A stretch of 64,000 nucleotides of DNA from Lentzea guizhouensis. GTDB lineage: Bacteria; Actinomycetota; Actinomycetes; Mycobacteriales; Pseudonocardiaceae. A program made the translations under genes and the position numbers. Of the stretch, positions 1-9,757 are shown one piece after another. The notes beneath the pieces are model-generated. The model did no database searches. It was not told where the DNA came from and was given only the letters and a program-made list of their open reading frames with translations. Each line of letters opens with the position of its first letter. Positions within the stretch are counted from its first letter, which is position 1. The DNA is taken from NCBI RefSeq assembly GCF_001701025.1, contig NZ_CP016793.1:7812001-7876000 (forward strand). The letters are read 5' to 3'.

Positions 1-579
1 GGCGCGGGCACGGTCGCGCAAGCCATCGCCGCCCACCTGGCGGCGGCGGGGAACCAGGTGACGATCAGCAACAGTCGTGGGCCGGAGACCCTGCGAGAAG
101 TCGCGGCACGGCTGGGGCCGTCGGTGTCGGCGGGGACCGTCGAGCAGGCCGCGTCCGCGGACATGGTCTTCCTCGCGGTGCGGTGGCCGGAGGTGCGCGA
201 GGCGCTGAGCGGGCTGCCCGCGTGGTCGGGCCGCATCCTCGTCGACACCACGAACGTGCTGCCGAACGCTCCGGCGCTCGAAGAGCTCGGTGTGGAGACG
301 GCCAGCGAGTTCGTCGCGGACCTGGCGCCCGGCGCCCGTGTGGTGAAGGCCTTCAACACCTTGTACGCCGAGTACATCGCGGCTGACCCACGCCACGCGC
401 AGGGCAGGCAGCTGCTGTTCTACGCCGGGGACGACGCCTCGGCCAAGGACGACTTCCGGGCGGTGGCCGAGCGCATCGGCTTCGCCGCGGTCGACGCGGG
501 CCCGCTGCGCGAGGGCGGCCGGTTGATGCAGGTCGGCGGCGGTGTGCTGTCGGCTCTGCACGCGCTCAAGCAGGACTGA
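1..579 (+). CDS. NADPH-dependent F420 reductase-like protein (5' end cut by window)
   Basis: The reading frame is open from the first base and begins inside the Rossmann nucleotide-binding loop (GAGTVAQAIAAHL), so the N-terminus lies outside the window. The next residues, VTISNSRGPETL, are the end of the second strand, which recognises the 2'-phosphate of NADP in the F420-dependent NADP reductase family. VVKAFNTL and a C-terminal RLMQVGG helix also fit that family. Known members move hydride between NADP and F420; many actinobacterial paralogues have unknown substrates. A Ddn-type deazaflavin oxidoreductase follows two genes later, which makes an F420 link plausible. The specific reaction is inference. 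A decayed relative lies near 30.0-30.7 kb. Confidence 0.8.
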   Translation, partial: GAGTVAQAIAAHLAAAGNQVTISNSRGPETLREVAARLGPSVSAGTVEQAASADMVFLAVRWPEVREALSGLPAWSGRILVDTTNVLPNAPALEELGVETASEFVADLAPGARVVKAFNTLYAEYIAADPRHAQGRQLLFYAGDDASAKDDFRAVAERIGFAAVDAGPLREGGRLMQVGGGVLSALHALKQD

Positions 580-601
580 CCCAGACGGAGGGACTCGTTC
601 G

Positions 602-1597
602 ATGAAGGCGCTTGCCTACGAGAAGGCCCACACGCTCGACGCGTTCGACCTGGACCTGGTGGACGTCGAGGAGCCCCGGTTGCGGGAGGGCGATCTCCTG
701 GTCGAGGTCCGCGCGGTCGGGATCAACCCCGGCGAGACCCTGATCAGGCGGACGCGCAGCGCCGCACCCGGTGGCCGGGTGGTCCTCGGCTGGGAGTTCG
801 CCGGGATCGTCGTGGCAGTCGGCCCGGCGGTGACGGGCTTCCGGGTCGGTGACCGTGTCCTGGGCACCGGCGACACGACCCGCGACGGGTGCTGGGCGGA
901 GCGGGTCGCGGTCGACCACCGGGTCGTGGCCGTGCTTCCCGACGAGGTCGGCTTCGCCGACGCGGCGTCGGTGCCCATCGGCGTGCTCACCGCCTGGGAG
1001 GCGCTGTTCCGCGACCAGGACGAACTGCCTGCCGGGATCGACCGCGTGCTGGTCGTCGGCGGGGCCGGCGGCGTCGGGTCGATGGCGACGCAACTGCTCA
1101 AGGCCCGCACCTCCGCGTTCGTGGTCGGCACGGCGTCGCGGCCCGAGTCGAGGAACTGGGTCGCGGCGCAGGGCGCGGACCTGGTGGTCGACCACAGCGG
1201 CGACGTCGCGGCCCAGCTGCGTGACACGGGAGTCGGCAGCATCGACATGGTGTTCTCCACGTCGGGCACCAGCGGTCATCTGGGCTGGATCATCGAGGTC
1301 CTGCGGCCGTTCGGCCATCTCGCCACCATCGATCTCAGCGGGCCCGTGGACATCGGCGCCTTCACGGGCAAGTCGTTGTCCCTGCACACCGAGATGGTGT
1401 TCAGCAGGATCACGGTCGGCGGTGACGCCGAGAGCCAGGCAGCGGTTCTGGCCCGGACGGCGGAAGACCTCGCCGCGGGCCGGCTTCGTCCCATCGTCAC
1501 GACGTCGTTGCAGGGGCTGACCGTCGAGACCATGCGACGCGCCCACACGATCGCCGAGACCGGGCGGACGATCGGCAAGACCGTGATCACCCTTTGA
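602..1597 (+). CDS. zinc-type alcohol dehydrogenase-like / quinone oxidoreductase (MDR superfamily)
   Basis: 331 residues. An N-terminal GroES-like domain (EVRAVGINPGETLIRR, WEFAGIVVAVG) is followed by a Rossmann domain with VLVVGGAGGVGSMATQLLKA near residue 155, the NADPH-binding signature of medium-chain reductases. The catalytic-zinc cysteine and histidine of true alcohol dehydrogenases are not visible, so a zinc-free NADPH:quinone or enoyl reductase is likelier. The ATG at 602 follows GGAGG with about nine bases spacing and gives the typical MKAL start; an upstream in-frame start would overlap the preceding gene without family homology. It is probably co-transcribed with its neighbours, 22 bases after the F420 reductase-like gene. 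Confidence 0.88.
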   Translation: MKALAYEKAHTLDAFDLDLVDVEEPRLREGDLLVEVRAVGINPGETLIRRTRSAAPGGRVVLGWEFAGIVVAVGPAVTGFRVGDRVLGTGDTTRDGCWAERVAVDHRVVAVLPDEVGFADAASVPIGVLTAWEALFRDQDELPAGIDRVLVVGGAGGVGSMATQLLKARTSAFVVGTASRPESRNWVAAQGADLVVDHSGDVAAQLRDTGVGSIDMVFSTSGTSGHLGWIIEVLRPFGHLATIDLSGPVDIGAFTGKSLSLHTEMVFSRITVGGDAESQAAVLARTAEDLAAGRLRPIVTTSLQGLTVETMRRAHTIAETGRTIGKTVITL

Positions 1598-1641
1598 CCG
1601 GCCCTGCCAAACCGAACACAGTGTGAGAAGGGAATTCGATC

Positions 1642-2097
1642 GTGAGCGAGAACCTGCTCGAAGGCGAGTACGTCCCGAGCACCGACCCGGCGACCCGTGA
1701 CCAGGTGGAGCTCTACGAGCGCACCGACGGCCGCGAAGGCGGAAACATGATGGGTGGCCCGGTGATCGTGCTGACGATGCGTGGTGCGCGTTCGGGCAAG
1801 CTGCGCAAGGTCGCGCTGATGAGGATCGAGCGCGACGGCGTCTATGCCGTCGGTGCCTCGGCCGGCGGCCAGGCGCGCAACCCCGGATGGTTCCACAACC
1901 TCGTGGAGAACCCGACCGTGCAGCTGCAGGACGGTGCCGACCGCCGCCTGATGACCGCGCGGCTGGCCGAAGGACGGGAACGGGAGGACTGGCTCGCCTA
2001 CGCCGACCAGCTCTACTCGTTCTTCCGCGGTATGCGGGAGCGCGCCGCGAGCAACAACCGCGAGATCCCGCTGGTGCTGCTCGAACCCGTCAGCTGA
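1642..2097 (+). CDS. Ddn-family deazaflavin (F420H2)-dependent nitroreductase-like oxidoreductase
   Basis: 151 residues, the usual size for the split-barrel Ddn family. VIVLTMRGARSGKLRKVALMRIERDGVYAVGASAGG, followed by NPGWFHNLVENPTV, is the characteristic signature: the K-R-containing strand and the P-W-N motif that hold the deazaflavin cofactor. Known members use F420H2 to reduce nitroimidazoles, quinones or other electron-poor substrates; the substrate here is unknown. It sits 44 bases after the MDR oxidoreductase and two genes after an F420 reductase-like gene, so the three may form one redox operon. Confidence 0.9.
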   Translation: MSENLLEGEYVPSTDPATRDQVELYERTDGREGGNMMGGPVIVLTMRGARSGKLRKVALMRIERDGVYAVGASAGGQARNPGWFHNLVENPTVQLQDGADRRLMTARLAEGREREDWLAYADQLYSFFRGMRERAASNNREIPLVLLEPVS

Positions 2098-2164
2098 CAG
2101 CCCCTGCCCCGCGGCGCGGGATGATTCATCGTCGCCTTGCCGAGCGGTGGCCGTGGGAGCGCAG

Positions 2165-3133
2165 GTGAACAGAGGTGCTGAGCGAGCACATGGCCGGTCG
2201 AAGGTGCGCGCCGCGGCGTATCTCTGCGGCGCCGCCGCGGGGTGCGTGCTGATCCTCGTGGTCGTGGTGGCGATCGCGATCACGACCGACCGGCTGGGCG
2301 GTGGCGCGCTCTACTTCGCCGGCCTCGTCGCAGCCCACCTGGTCTGCCAGCCGATCGGCAGGCAGGTCGTCGTCAGGAGCTGGGTCGGGTTCAAGCGGAA
2401 CATCTCGGCCGACGGGTGGTCCGCGCTGGCGGCAGATGCCCGCCCTCCCGTGCTCTACCTGCGCTCGTTCCTGGTCGACGAGCTCCTGGCGCGCACCGGC
2501 GAGACCGGCGTGGACTACTTCCGGACCGAGGAGGAGCGGTTCGCCCGGGCCTTCAGCCGGATCGGGCCGCTGGTCGCGATCGGGCGACCGGGTGAGCCGC
2601 TTCCACCGGCCGGTGCTCCCCGCGTCTACGTCGGCGACGACTGGCAGCAGACGGTGCGTGAGCTCCTCCACCGCTCCCGGCTGGTCCTCATCGGTGCGGG
2701 ACGGGGTGAGGGACTGCGCTGGGAGCTCGAACTGGTCACGGTGACGGTCGACCCGCGCCGCGTCGTGGTCCTGCTCCCGTTCGGGAACTGGGAGTACGAC
2801 CACTTCCGCTCCGAGGTGGCCGGCCTGTTCCCGCACCCGCTGCCCGACCTCGCACCGCTGCCCGACGCGGACGACCACACGGTCAGAGCAGCACTGCACT
2901 TCCGCGAGGACTGGACCGCGGAACTGGTCCGCCTCAGCACCGATCGCGGCACCAGCCTGGAGATGGCGCTGCTACAGCAGCTCGCGCCCGTCTTCGCGCA
3001 CCTGGACGACGCCCGCGCACCGGCCAGGCTGCGACGGCAACGCGACCTGAGGTGGTTGGCGTTGAGCTTGGCGGGTCTCGTCCTCCTGTTGTCCGCGGTG
3101 TGGGGACTTCTGCGCGTCTTCGTGCTGCGCTGA
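2165..3133 (+). CDS. membrane-anchored protein with TIR-like domain
   Basis: 322 residues from a GTG at 2165 that follows GGGAG by five bases; a GTG at 2147 in the same frame is possible. There is a hydrophobic segment near residues 15-55 (AGCVLILVVVVAIAI and a second hairpin) and one at the C-terminus (LALSLAGLVLLLSAVWGLL), so both ends are probably membrane-embedded. The middle reads PPVLYLRSFLVDE, GPLVAIGRPGE, RLVLIGAGRGEGLRWELELV. This order of a first strand with charged loop and a late W-x-x-E-L helix resembles a TIR-like fold. The fold call is inference from spacing and motifs. No enzymatic glutamate could be assigned with certainty, and the function is unknown. Confidence 0.6.
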   Translation: MNRGAERAHGRSKVRAAAYLCGAAAGCVLILVVVVAIAITTDRLGGGALYFAGLVAAHLVCQPIGRQVVVRSWVGFKRNISADGWSALAADARPPVLYLRSFLVDELLARTGETGVDYFRTEEERFARAFSRIGPLVAIGRPGEPLPPAGAPRVYVGDDWQQTVRELLHRSRLVLIGAGRGEGLRWELELVTVTVDPRRVVVLLPFGNWEYDHFRSEVAGLFPHPLPDLAPLPDADDHTVRAALHFREDWTAELVRLSTDRGTSLEMALLQQLAPVFAHLDDARAPARLRRQRDLRWLALSLAGLVLLLSAVWGLLRVFVLR

Positions 3134-3136
3134 GGC

Positions 3137-3164
3137 CGGGGTGGCGGCGCACGTCGCCACCCCG
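3137..3164. terminator. bidirectional hairpin terminator between convergent genes
   Basis: A perfect 10-bp inverted repeat (CGGGGTGGCG / CGCCACCCCG) with an 8-base loop lies exactly between the converging stop codons of the TIR-like gene and maltokinase. There is no clear T-tract, as is usual in actinomycetes. Confidence 0.7.
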
Positions 3165-3200
3165 AACCGTGTCGGACCCAGTTCGACCGTCACCGGCGCC

Positions 3201-4549
3201 TCAGACCAGCCAGGCCGGCTCGCCCGTCACCGCCTCCGCGATCGCCGACAGCGGGATGACCGTCCACTCCGGACGGAACCGCTGCTCGTGGCAGACCTCC
3301 AGCACCGCCCGGTCCAGCTCCACCGCGGTCAGCAGCGCCCCGCCCGGTCGGCGGTCGGGGGCCACCTCGGCGTACCCGGCGCAGAAGGCCGTGCGGTTGC
3401 GCTCCAGCCACCGGGCGGCCCGCGGCAGCAGGGTGGTCACGTCGTCCGCGCCCACCAGCAGCTGTGCGGCCGCGTAGTGCAGCGACCTCAGTGCGGTGGC
3501 GACGTCGTGTTCGGCGGGGCGCGGGCGGGTCCGTTCCGCCGGGCCGCCGTGGGGTTCGCCCTCGAAGTCGACGAGCACCCACGTGCGCGGTGAGCGGAGC
3601 ACCTGGCCGAGGTGCAGGTCGCCGTGCACCCGTTGCAGGCGGATCGGTTCCGCCGAGGCCAGCACCTCGTCGAACCGGGCGCGCAGGCCCGCCTCGAACG
3701 GAGCGAGCGCGGGGACCCAGTCCAGCGCGGCGTCCAGGCGGCGGTGCAGGGCCGCGACGAACTCTGCCTCGTCGTCCGGTCCGGCGGTCCGCTCGCCGAG
3801 CGTCTCCGCAGGTCGGCGTGCACCCGCGACTGCCCGGCCGAGCCGGTGCGCCTCCGAGGCGAAGTCACCGCCCGCGGCCTGCGGGTCCACGCCGGGGCCC
3901 GCGAGGAAGTCGCGCACGCTGGCGGTGGCCATCGGCCAGCCGAGCGCGCCCAGCGGGACGAACTCGTGCAGCACCGCGAACGTGGTGCGCACCCCGTCCA
4001 GCTCGGCCTCCAGGGCTCCCTGGGGTGGCGCGATGTGCGGGTCGTCGATCGAGTGCAGGGCGGTGTGCAGCACGAGCTCCGGGTTGTCGCCGGGCGTCAG
4101 CTCGCGGAAGAACTTCAGCACGTGCCGCTGGCCGTAGACGATCGAGAAGTTGCGCTGCGGGCCGGGGAACGGCCGTCCCACCGGCGCGTCGGTGTAGCGC
4201 GGCGGCAGCGCGCCGCGGAACCACAGGCCCTCGACCTCGGTGGACTCCTCGAAGTGCTGCAGCAGCGCGGCGGTCAGCTCGGGGTCGTGCACCGCCTCGT
4301 ACACCTCGCGCTCGCCCGCGGTGCCGATCCGCGCGTGCACCAACCGCTCCGGCAGCTCGTCCCGCACGCCCAGCAGCAACTGGTACCGGCGTCCACCGAC
4401 CGCCAGCACGACGTGGACCAGCGCGGGGTCACCGTCGCGCAGGACGGTCACGCGCTCGCACTCCACCGGTCCGCGGCCGCGGTACCACGGCTGGGCGACC
4501 AGCCAGCGGTCCAGCTGCTCCGGCACGACCCCGACGGTCTCGCTCGTCG

Positions 4550-4553
<4 letters not shown>
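3201..4553 (-). CDS. mak: maltokinase (Mak/Pep2), ATP-dependent maltose-1-phosphate synthesis
   Basis: 450 residues from the GTG at 4553, whose last bases overlap the treS stop (GTGA), so translation is coupled. The C-terminal half holds the aminoglycoside-phosphotransferase-like catalytic site: [12 protein letters not shown], where the aspartate is the catalytic base, followed by VLVDFEGEP with the Mg-binding aspartate. The N-terminal part matches the intermediate region of actinobacterial maltokinases ([18 protein letters not shown]). Known family members phosphorylate maltose at the reducing end, feeding the GlgE alpha-glucan pathway. glgE and glgB are not in the window. Frames read upstream of 4553 are shadows of treS. 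Confidence 0.93.
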
Positions 4554-6205
<1,652 letters not shown>

Positions 6206-6533
6206 GGCACCTCTCGCTCGCAACGTCGTCGGATTGCGGCAGAGTGGGGCACAGCGGGCGGGAAGATCAAATCGTTCACACGGTCGTGTGAACGATTCGA
6301 TCTTCCCGCCCGTGGACGGCTGGTTCGACCGCCGAATGGCGTTCGAGGCGGCTTGGAACGCACTCGTGCGGCGCCGAGCCTGCCACCTGGCTGCGGGTGC
6401 GCGCGTGTGCGATCCGCTGCCGCTCAGGGCTGGCCCCGTCGCCTCCTCAAGACGAGGGTGAGCCGCTGCCGGGCGAACCGCGTCGGGCTCCACCAACTGG
6501 CCTGCGTGCTCGCCGCCCGGCCGGACCGGTCGC
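6206..6533. other. 328-base intergenic region upstream of treS
   Basis: No convincing gene is seen on either strand. The notable content is the large hairpin listed separately. The stretch probably holds the treS promoter and the 3' untranslated end of the NTF2-like gene. Confidence 0.6.
6255..6312. repeat. 58-base near-perfect palindrome (28-bp arms) upstream of treS
   Basis: Arms at 6255-6282 and 6285-6312 match at 27 of 28 positions with only two central bases between them. The centre reads CACACG-GT-CGTGTGAACG. It lies 50 bases upstream of the treS start and over 200 bases beyond the stop of the NTF2-like gene on the same strand. It could be a terminator for that gene, an RNA hairpin in the treS leader, or a mobile palindromic element. 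The hairpin at 9506-9551 has the same CGTGTGAACG next to its centre. Confidence 0.8.
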
Positions 6534-7028
6534 TCAGCGGCTGGCGAGCCGGTCCGGGATCGGTGCCAGCGGGTACTGCCGCCAGAAGAACGCGTCCGCC
6601 GCGTGCTGGTCGGCCGCGAAGTTCACCGCCTCCACGATCTTGCGGCCCCGGATCCGGTAGGCCAGCGTCCAGGTGATGTCGAGGCCTGCCGGGGTGGTGC
6701 TCCAGCCGCGGTGCATGTCCACGACCCAGTCGCGGTCGGCGGCCAGGAACAGCACCTCCGCGCGGAACCCGGACCTGGCCAGCTGTGCGAAGAAGGCGAG
6801 CACCTCGTCGGCGCCCGTCTTGGTGCCGGCGAGCGGGTGGTGGCCGGGGATGGTCCAGCGGATGTCGGGGGCGAAGAAGGGGCGCAGGGCTTCGGGGTCG
6901 CCTGATCCGTAGGCCTCGTAGTAGCGGCGGACCAGGCTGACGTTGGGGTGTTCACCCGCGGCGACGGGGACGGCCACCGAGGCGGCCAGACCGGTGGTGC
7001 CGAGGCGGAGCACGGTGCGTCGTTCCAT
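6534..7028 (-). CDS. NTF2-like (SnoaL-type) secreted protein with Tat-like signal
   Basis: 164 residues. The N-terminus [17 protein letters not shown], followed by a short alanine/valine stretch, resembles a twin-arginine signal peptide cleaved near residue 24. The mature part is a single NTF2-like cone domain: [40 protein letters not shown] is the SnoaL/ketosteroid-isomerase-like signature. Such domains act as small enzymes or ligand-binding proteins, and nothing here fixes a substrate. It is divergently transcribed from a LysR regulator 62 bases away, the usual arrangement for a LysR target. Confidence 0.82.
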   Translation of the reverse strand: MERRTVLRLGTTGLAASVAVPVAAGEHPNVSLVRRYYEAYGSGDPEALRPFFAPDIRWTIPGHHPLAGTKTGADEVLAFFAQLARSGFRAEVLFLAADRDWVVDMHRGWSTTPAGLDITWTLAYRIRGRKIVEAVNFAADQHAADAFFWRQYPLAPIPDRLASR

Positions 7029-7090
7029 GGCGTCAACGCAACCAGCGCGACCTCACGGCGGTCCAATACCTGCCGCCATACGTTTCGGGC

Positions 7091-7972
7091 ATGGACGTGG
7101 ACACCCGGCTGTTGCGCTACTTCGTGGTGGTCGCGGAGGAGCTCAGCTTCACCAGGGCGGCGAAGCGGCTGTACGTGGCGCAGCCGTCGCTGAGCCGGCA
7201 GATCCGGCAGCTGGAGTCGCGGCTGGGCGCGGAGCTGTTCAGCAGGGCCGGGTCCGCGGTGGCGTTGACGGGGGCGGGGCTGGCGTTCTTGCCGGTGGCG
7301 CGGCGGCAGGTCGCGGGGTGGCAGGAGGGGGTGCGGCTGGTGCGGACCGTGGCGGCGGCGGAGCGGAACGTGCTGCGCGTCGGGTTCGTGGCGACCGGCG
7401 GCGGTGAGCTGGCGCGGCGGGCGAGGGCGGTGTTCACGGAGCGGCATCCCGGGGTGACGGTCGAGCCGAAGCGGTTCGAGTGGGGTGGTGAGGCGCGGGC
7501 GTTGCGGGACGGGCTGGCGGACGTGGCGTTCGCGTGGCTGCCGGCGGACCTCACCGGGTTGTGCTCGGAGGTGGTGACGACCGAGCGGCGGTGGGTGGCG
7601 GTGAAGGCAACGCATCCGTTGGCGGGCAAGGCGACCGTGAGCATCGGCGACCTGCGTGACGAGCCGTTGATGTGGACGCGGGTGGCGCCGCCGGAGTGGG
7701 TCGACTGGTGGGCGGTCAACCCGCGGCCGGACGGGTCGGTGCCGGTGTGGGGGCCGGAGAACGCCAACGTCGAGGAGATGCTGGAGCACGTGGCGACGAC
7801 GTCCGGGGTGTGCATCGGGCCGGAGTCGATGAAGAGCTTCTACGTGCATCCCGACCTCACCTGGCGGCCGATCGTGGACATCGAGCCGTTGCGCATCGCG
7901 TTGGCGTGGCCGGAGCAGTCGGCCAACGCGCTGGTGCCCTCGTTCGTCGAAATAGTCCGCCAACTGCGCTGA
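7091..7972 (+). CDS. LysR-family transcriptional regulator
   Basis: 293 residues. The winged helix-turn-helix is at residues 1-60 (LLRYFVVVAEELSFTRAAKRLYVAQPSLSRQIRQLESRLGAELF), followed by a periplasmic-binding-like effector domain (VLRVGFVATGGGELARRARAVF). The full length is typical for LysR. The divergent partner is the NTF2-like gene, so the 62-base gap very likely contains its operator; GGCGG and GCCGCC half-sites flank TCCAATACCT there. The effector is unknown. Confidence 0.93.
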   Translation: MDVDTRLLRYFVVVAEELSFTRAAKRLYVAQPSLSRQIRQLESRLGAELFSRAGSAVALTGAGLAFLPVARRQVAGWQEGVRLVRTVAAAERNVLRVGFVATGGGELARRARAVFTERHPGVTVEPKRFEWGGEARALRDGLADVAFAWLPADLTGLCSEVVTTERRWVAVKATHPLAGKATVSIGDLRDEPLMWTRVAPPEWVDWWAVNPRPDGSVPVWGPENANVEEMLEHVATTSGVCIGPESMKSFYVHPDLTWRPIVDIEPLRIALAWPEQSANALVPSFVEIVRQLR

Positions 7973-7981
7973 GAATCCGGG

Positions 7982-9502
7982 ATGCTCGTGTCCGTGCGGA
8001 CACGGAAGCTGCCCAGGGCGCTGTGGCTGGCGGCGCGGCTTTGGGCACGCATCAAGCGGGCTGAGCGCACCCAGGACTCCACCCCGCTGTTCGACCAGCA
8101 GGCCGTCGACCACGCCGCCGAGCTGTGGCGGCTGCACCCGGACCAGTCCGAGGTGCAGTTCGTGGTCGGCTGGTTCCACTACCTCCGCCTCGGCGACGGG
8201 GACGACGAGGAGACCGAGCAGGACCGCCGAGTCCTCACCGACGCGTTCCGCGCCCTGCACCGCAGGATGCCCGGCCAGGTGCCGGCGGACGTGCGCGAGT
8301 TCCTGGAGGCCGAGCACGCCGCCAAGCGGACCGCCATCCGCCTGCTGAGCCCGCGCGCCCTGCTGGCGTGCGCCGAGTTCCCTGCCTACCGCGATCTCAC
8401 CGACTTCACCGAATGGCACCCCGACGACGACCGCCGCGTCGTCTTCGTGTCCCACCGCTGGACCACCGCCACGCACCCCGACCCCGACGGCAGGCAGTTC
8501 CTCGAACTGTTGCAGCGCCTGCGGGAACTGGTCCGCGAGCACCCGTCACTGGCGGACTGCGGCGTCTTCTACGACTACTGGTCGATGCCCCAGCACCCCC
8601 GCAGCGAGGCCGAGGACGAGGTCTTCCGCCGCGAACTGGGCCGCCTCAGCGAACTGGTGGCCGCCGCTGACCACGTGATCATCCTGTCCGAGGGCTACCG
8701 GGACTACCGCGACCGGGCCTGGTGCGTCTTCGAGGCGTTCGTGGCCGCCACCAGCACCCTCGACTGGTCGGAGGGCTCCCCGACGTCCGTCCACTACTTC
8801 CCCGATCAGGACCACATCGAGCAGGACCTCGCGTTCCTGCGCACGACCATGTTCCAGACCGTGGCCGGCAAGCAGGTCAAGTTCCTCACGAGCTGGCACC
8901 ACAGCTACCGCCCGGACATGAAGGAGGCCGAGGCCATCTGCGCGATCTTCCAGCACCTCGGCACCTGCCGCACCACCGAGCCCGGCGACCACCCGCTGGT
9001 CAAGCTCCAGCTCGCGCAGGCGATGAACCGGCTGCCGAACCTCACCCCGTACGGCCGCCTGTTGCTCGGGATCCACCGGTACTTCGACGCGACCTGCTGC
9101 GTCCTGACCGACGACGGCATCCCGCTCCCGCTCACCCTGCACTTCAAGCAACCGGACTGGGCCCGCATCCCGGCCTACCACCAGATCGGCGAACGCGAGC
9201 GGTACCCGGGACCGTTCTGCCTCTCCCCCGAGCAGGTGGAGGTCTTGCAGGCCGGTGGCGGTTCGCGGCTGAGCATGCTGCGGTTCGCGTTCACCGCCGC
9301 GGACCTCGACCGGTTCCACCAGGCGAAGGGGTGGGAGGAGTACTACGTCCCGGCACCGATGCTGATCCACCCGACCGAGAACCCGTTCCCGACACTCGAC
9401 CACCTCGTCCACACGATTCTGGAGCTGGGGCCGGCGCCGCTGTTCTTCCTGCCGGGCGACGACGAGCACGCGTACTTCCCGCTGGCGGACCAGCGCGGCT
9501 GA
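7982..9502 (+). CDS. large protein with internal TIR-like domain
   Basis: 506 residues, no signal peptide. The central block from about residue 150 reads RRVVFVSHRWTTATHPDPDG, then VFYDYWSMPQ, then DHVIILSEGYRDYRDRAWCVFEAFVA. The order VSHRW, D-Y-x-S-M-P-Q, a second hydrophobic strand and W-C-x-x-E matches a TIR-like fold of the type also found in some eukaryotic and bacterial proteins. The glutamate of WCVFE occupies the place of the NADase glutamate in enzymatic TIR domains, so NAD hydrolysis is a testable idea, not a demonstrated function. The C-terminal 200 residues are not recognised. It starts nine bases after the LysR gene. Confidence 0.6.
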   Translation: MLVSVRTRKLPRALWLAARLWARIKRAERTQDSTPLFDQQAVDHAAELWRLHPDQSEVQFVVGWFHYLRLGDGDDEETEQDRRVLTDAFRALHRRMPGQVPADVREFLEAEHAAKRTAIRLLSPRALLACAEFPAYRDLTDFTEWHPDDDRRVVFVSHRWTTATHPDPDGRQFLELLQRLRELVREHPSLADCGVFYDYWSMPQHPRSEAEDEVFRRELGRLSELVAAADHVIILSEGYRDYRDRAWCVFEAFVAATSTLDWSEGSPTSVHYFPDQDHIEQDLAFLRTTMFQTVAGKQVKFLTSWHHSYRPDMKEAEAICAIFQHLGTCRTTEPGDHPLVKLQLAQAMNRLPNLTPYGRLLLGIHRYFDATCCVLTDDGIPLPLTLHFKQPDWARIPAYHQIGERERYPGPFCLSPEQVEVLQAGGGSRLSMLRFAFTAADLDRFHQAKGWEEYYVPAPMLIHPTENPFPTLDHLVHTILELGPAPLFFLPGDDEHAYFPLADQRG

Positions 9503-9505
9503 CCG

Positions 9506-9551
9506 GCGTGCTGGTTCCGTCCGCACGGGCGTGTGAACGGAACCAGCACGC
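9506..9551. terminator. hairpin terminator at the lanthipeptide precursor end
   Basis: A 15-bp perfect stem (GCGTGCTGGTTCCGT at 9506-9520 pairing with 9537-9551) continues inward with two mismatches to a total of about 22 bp. It lies nine bases past the precursor stop on the minus strand and just after the stop of the TIR-like gene on the plus strand, so it can end both transcripts. Confidence 0.75.
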
Positions 9552-9560
9552 GGCGTTCGG

Positions 9561-9701
9561 TCAGGCTTCGCAGAGCAGCAGCGACAGGCCGCTGTAACCG
9601 CAGCCGTATCCGCTGTAGTGGCTGTGAGGATCTCCCGTGACCTCCGGGCCGTCCGGCTGTTCGGTCACGGTCATGTCCTGCAAACCAAGCACGAACTCCA
9701 T
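9561..9701 (-). CDS. class III lanthipeptide precursor peptide with two labionin motifs
   Basis: 46 residues, starting ATG at 9701 with AGGGAG five bases upstream and ending TGA at 9561. The leader MEFVLGLQDM carries the hydrophobic-x-x-L-Q motif recognised by class III synthetases (compare LELQ in labyrinthopeptin leaders). The core contains SHYSGYGC and SGLSLLLC, two exact copies of Ser-x2-Ser-x3-Cys, the pattern that class III enzymes convert to labionin or lanthionine rings. Only two residues, Glu-Ala, follow the last cysteine. It lies 56 bases downstream of the lanKC stop in the same direction, so both are probably co-transcribed and terminated by the hairpin at 9506-9551. Ring chemistry and leader cleavage site are inferred. 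Confidence 0.9.
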   Translation of the reverse strand: MEFVLGLQDMTVTEQPDGPEVTGDPHSHYSGYGCGYSGLSLLLCEA

Positions 9702-9757
9702 GATCACTCCCTACTTCTGTTGCGCGGATCGCACCACCGGCCGGCTCGCGACCGGAG

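Noticed and set aside
566..1546. Long minus-strand ORF of 326 residues over the MDR oxidoreductase
   Set aside because: Arg/Pro/His-rich antisense shadow of a clear plus-strand gene; no family features. The same applies to most long antisense frames here, for example the 1031-codon frame opposite the GH31 gene.
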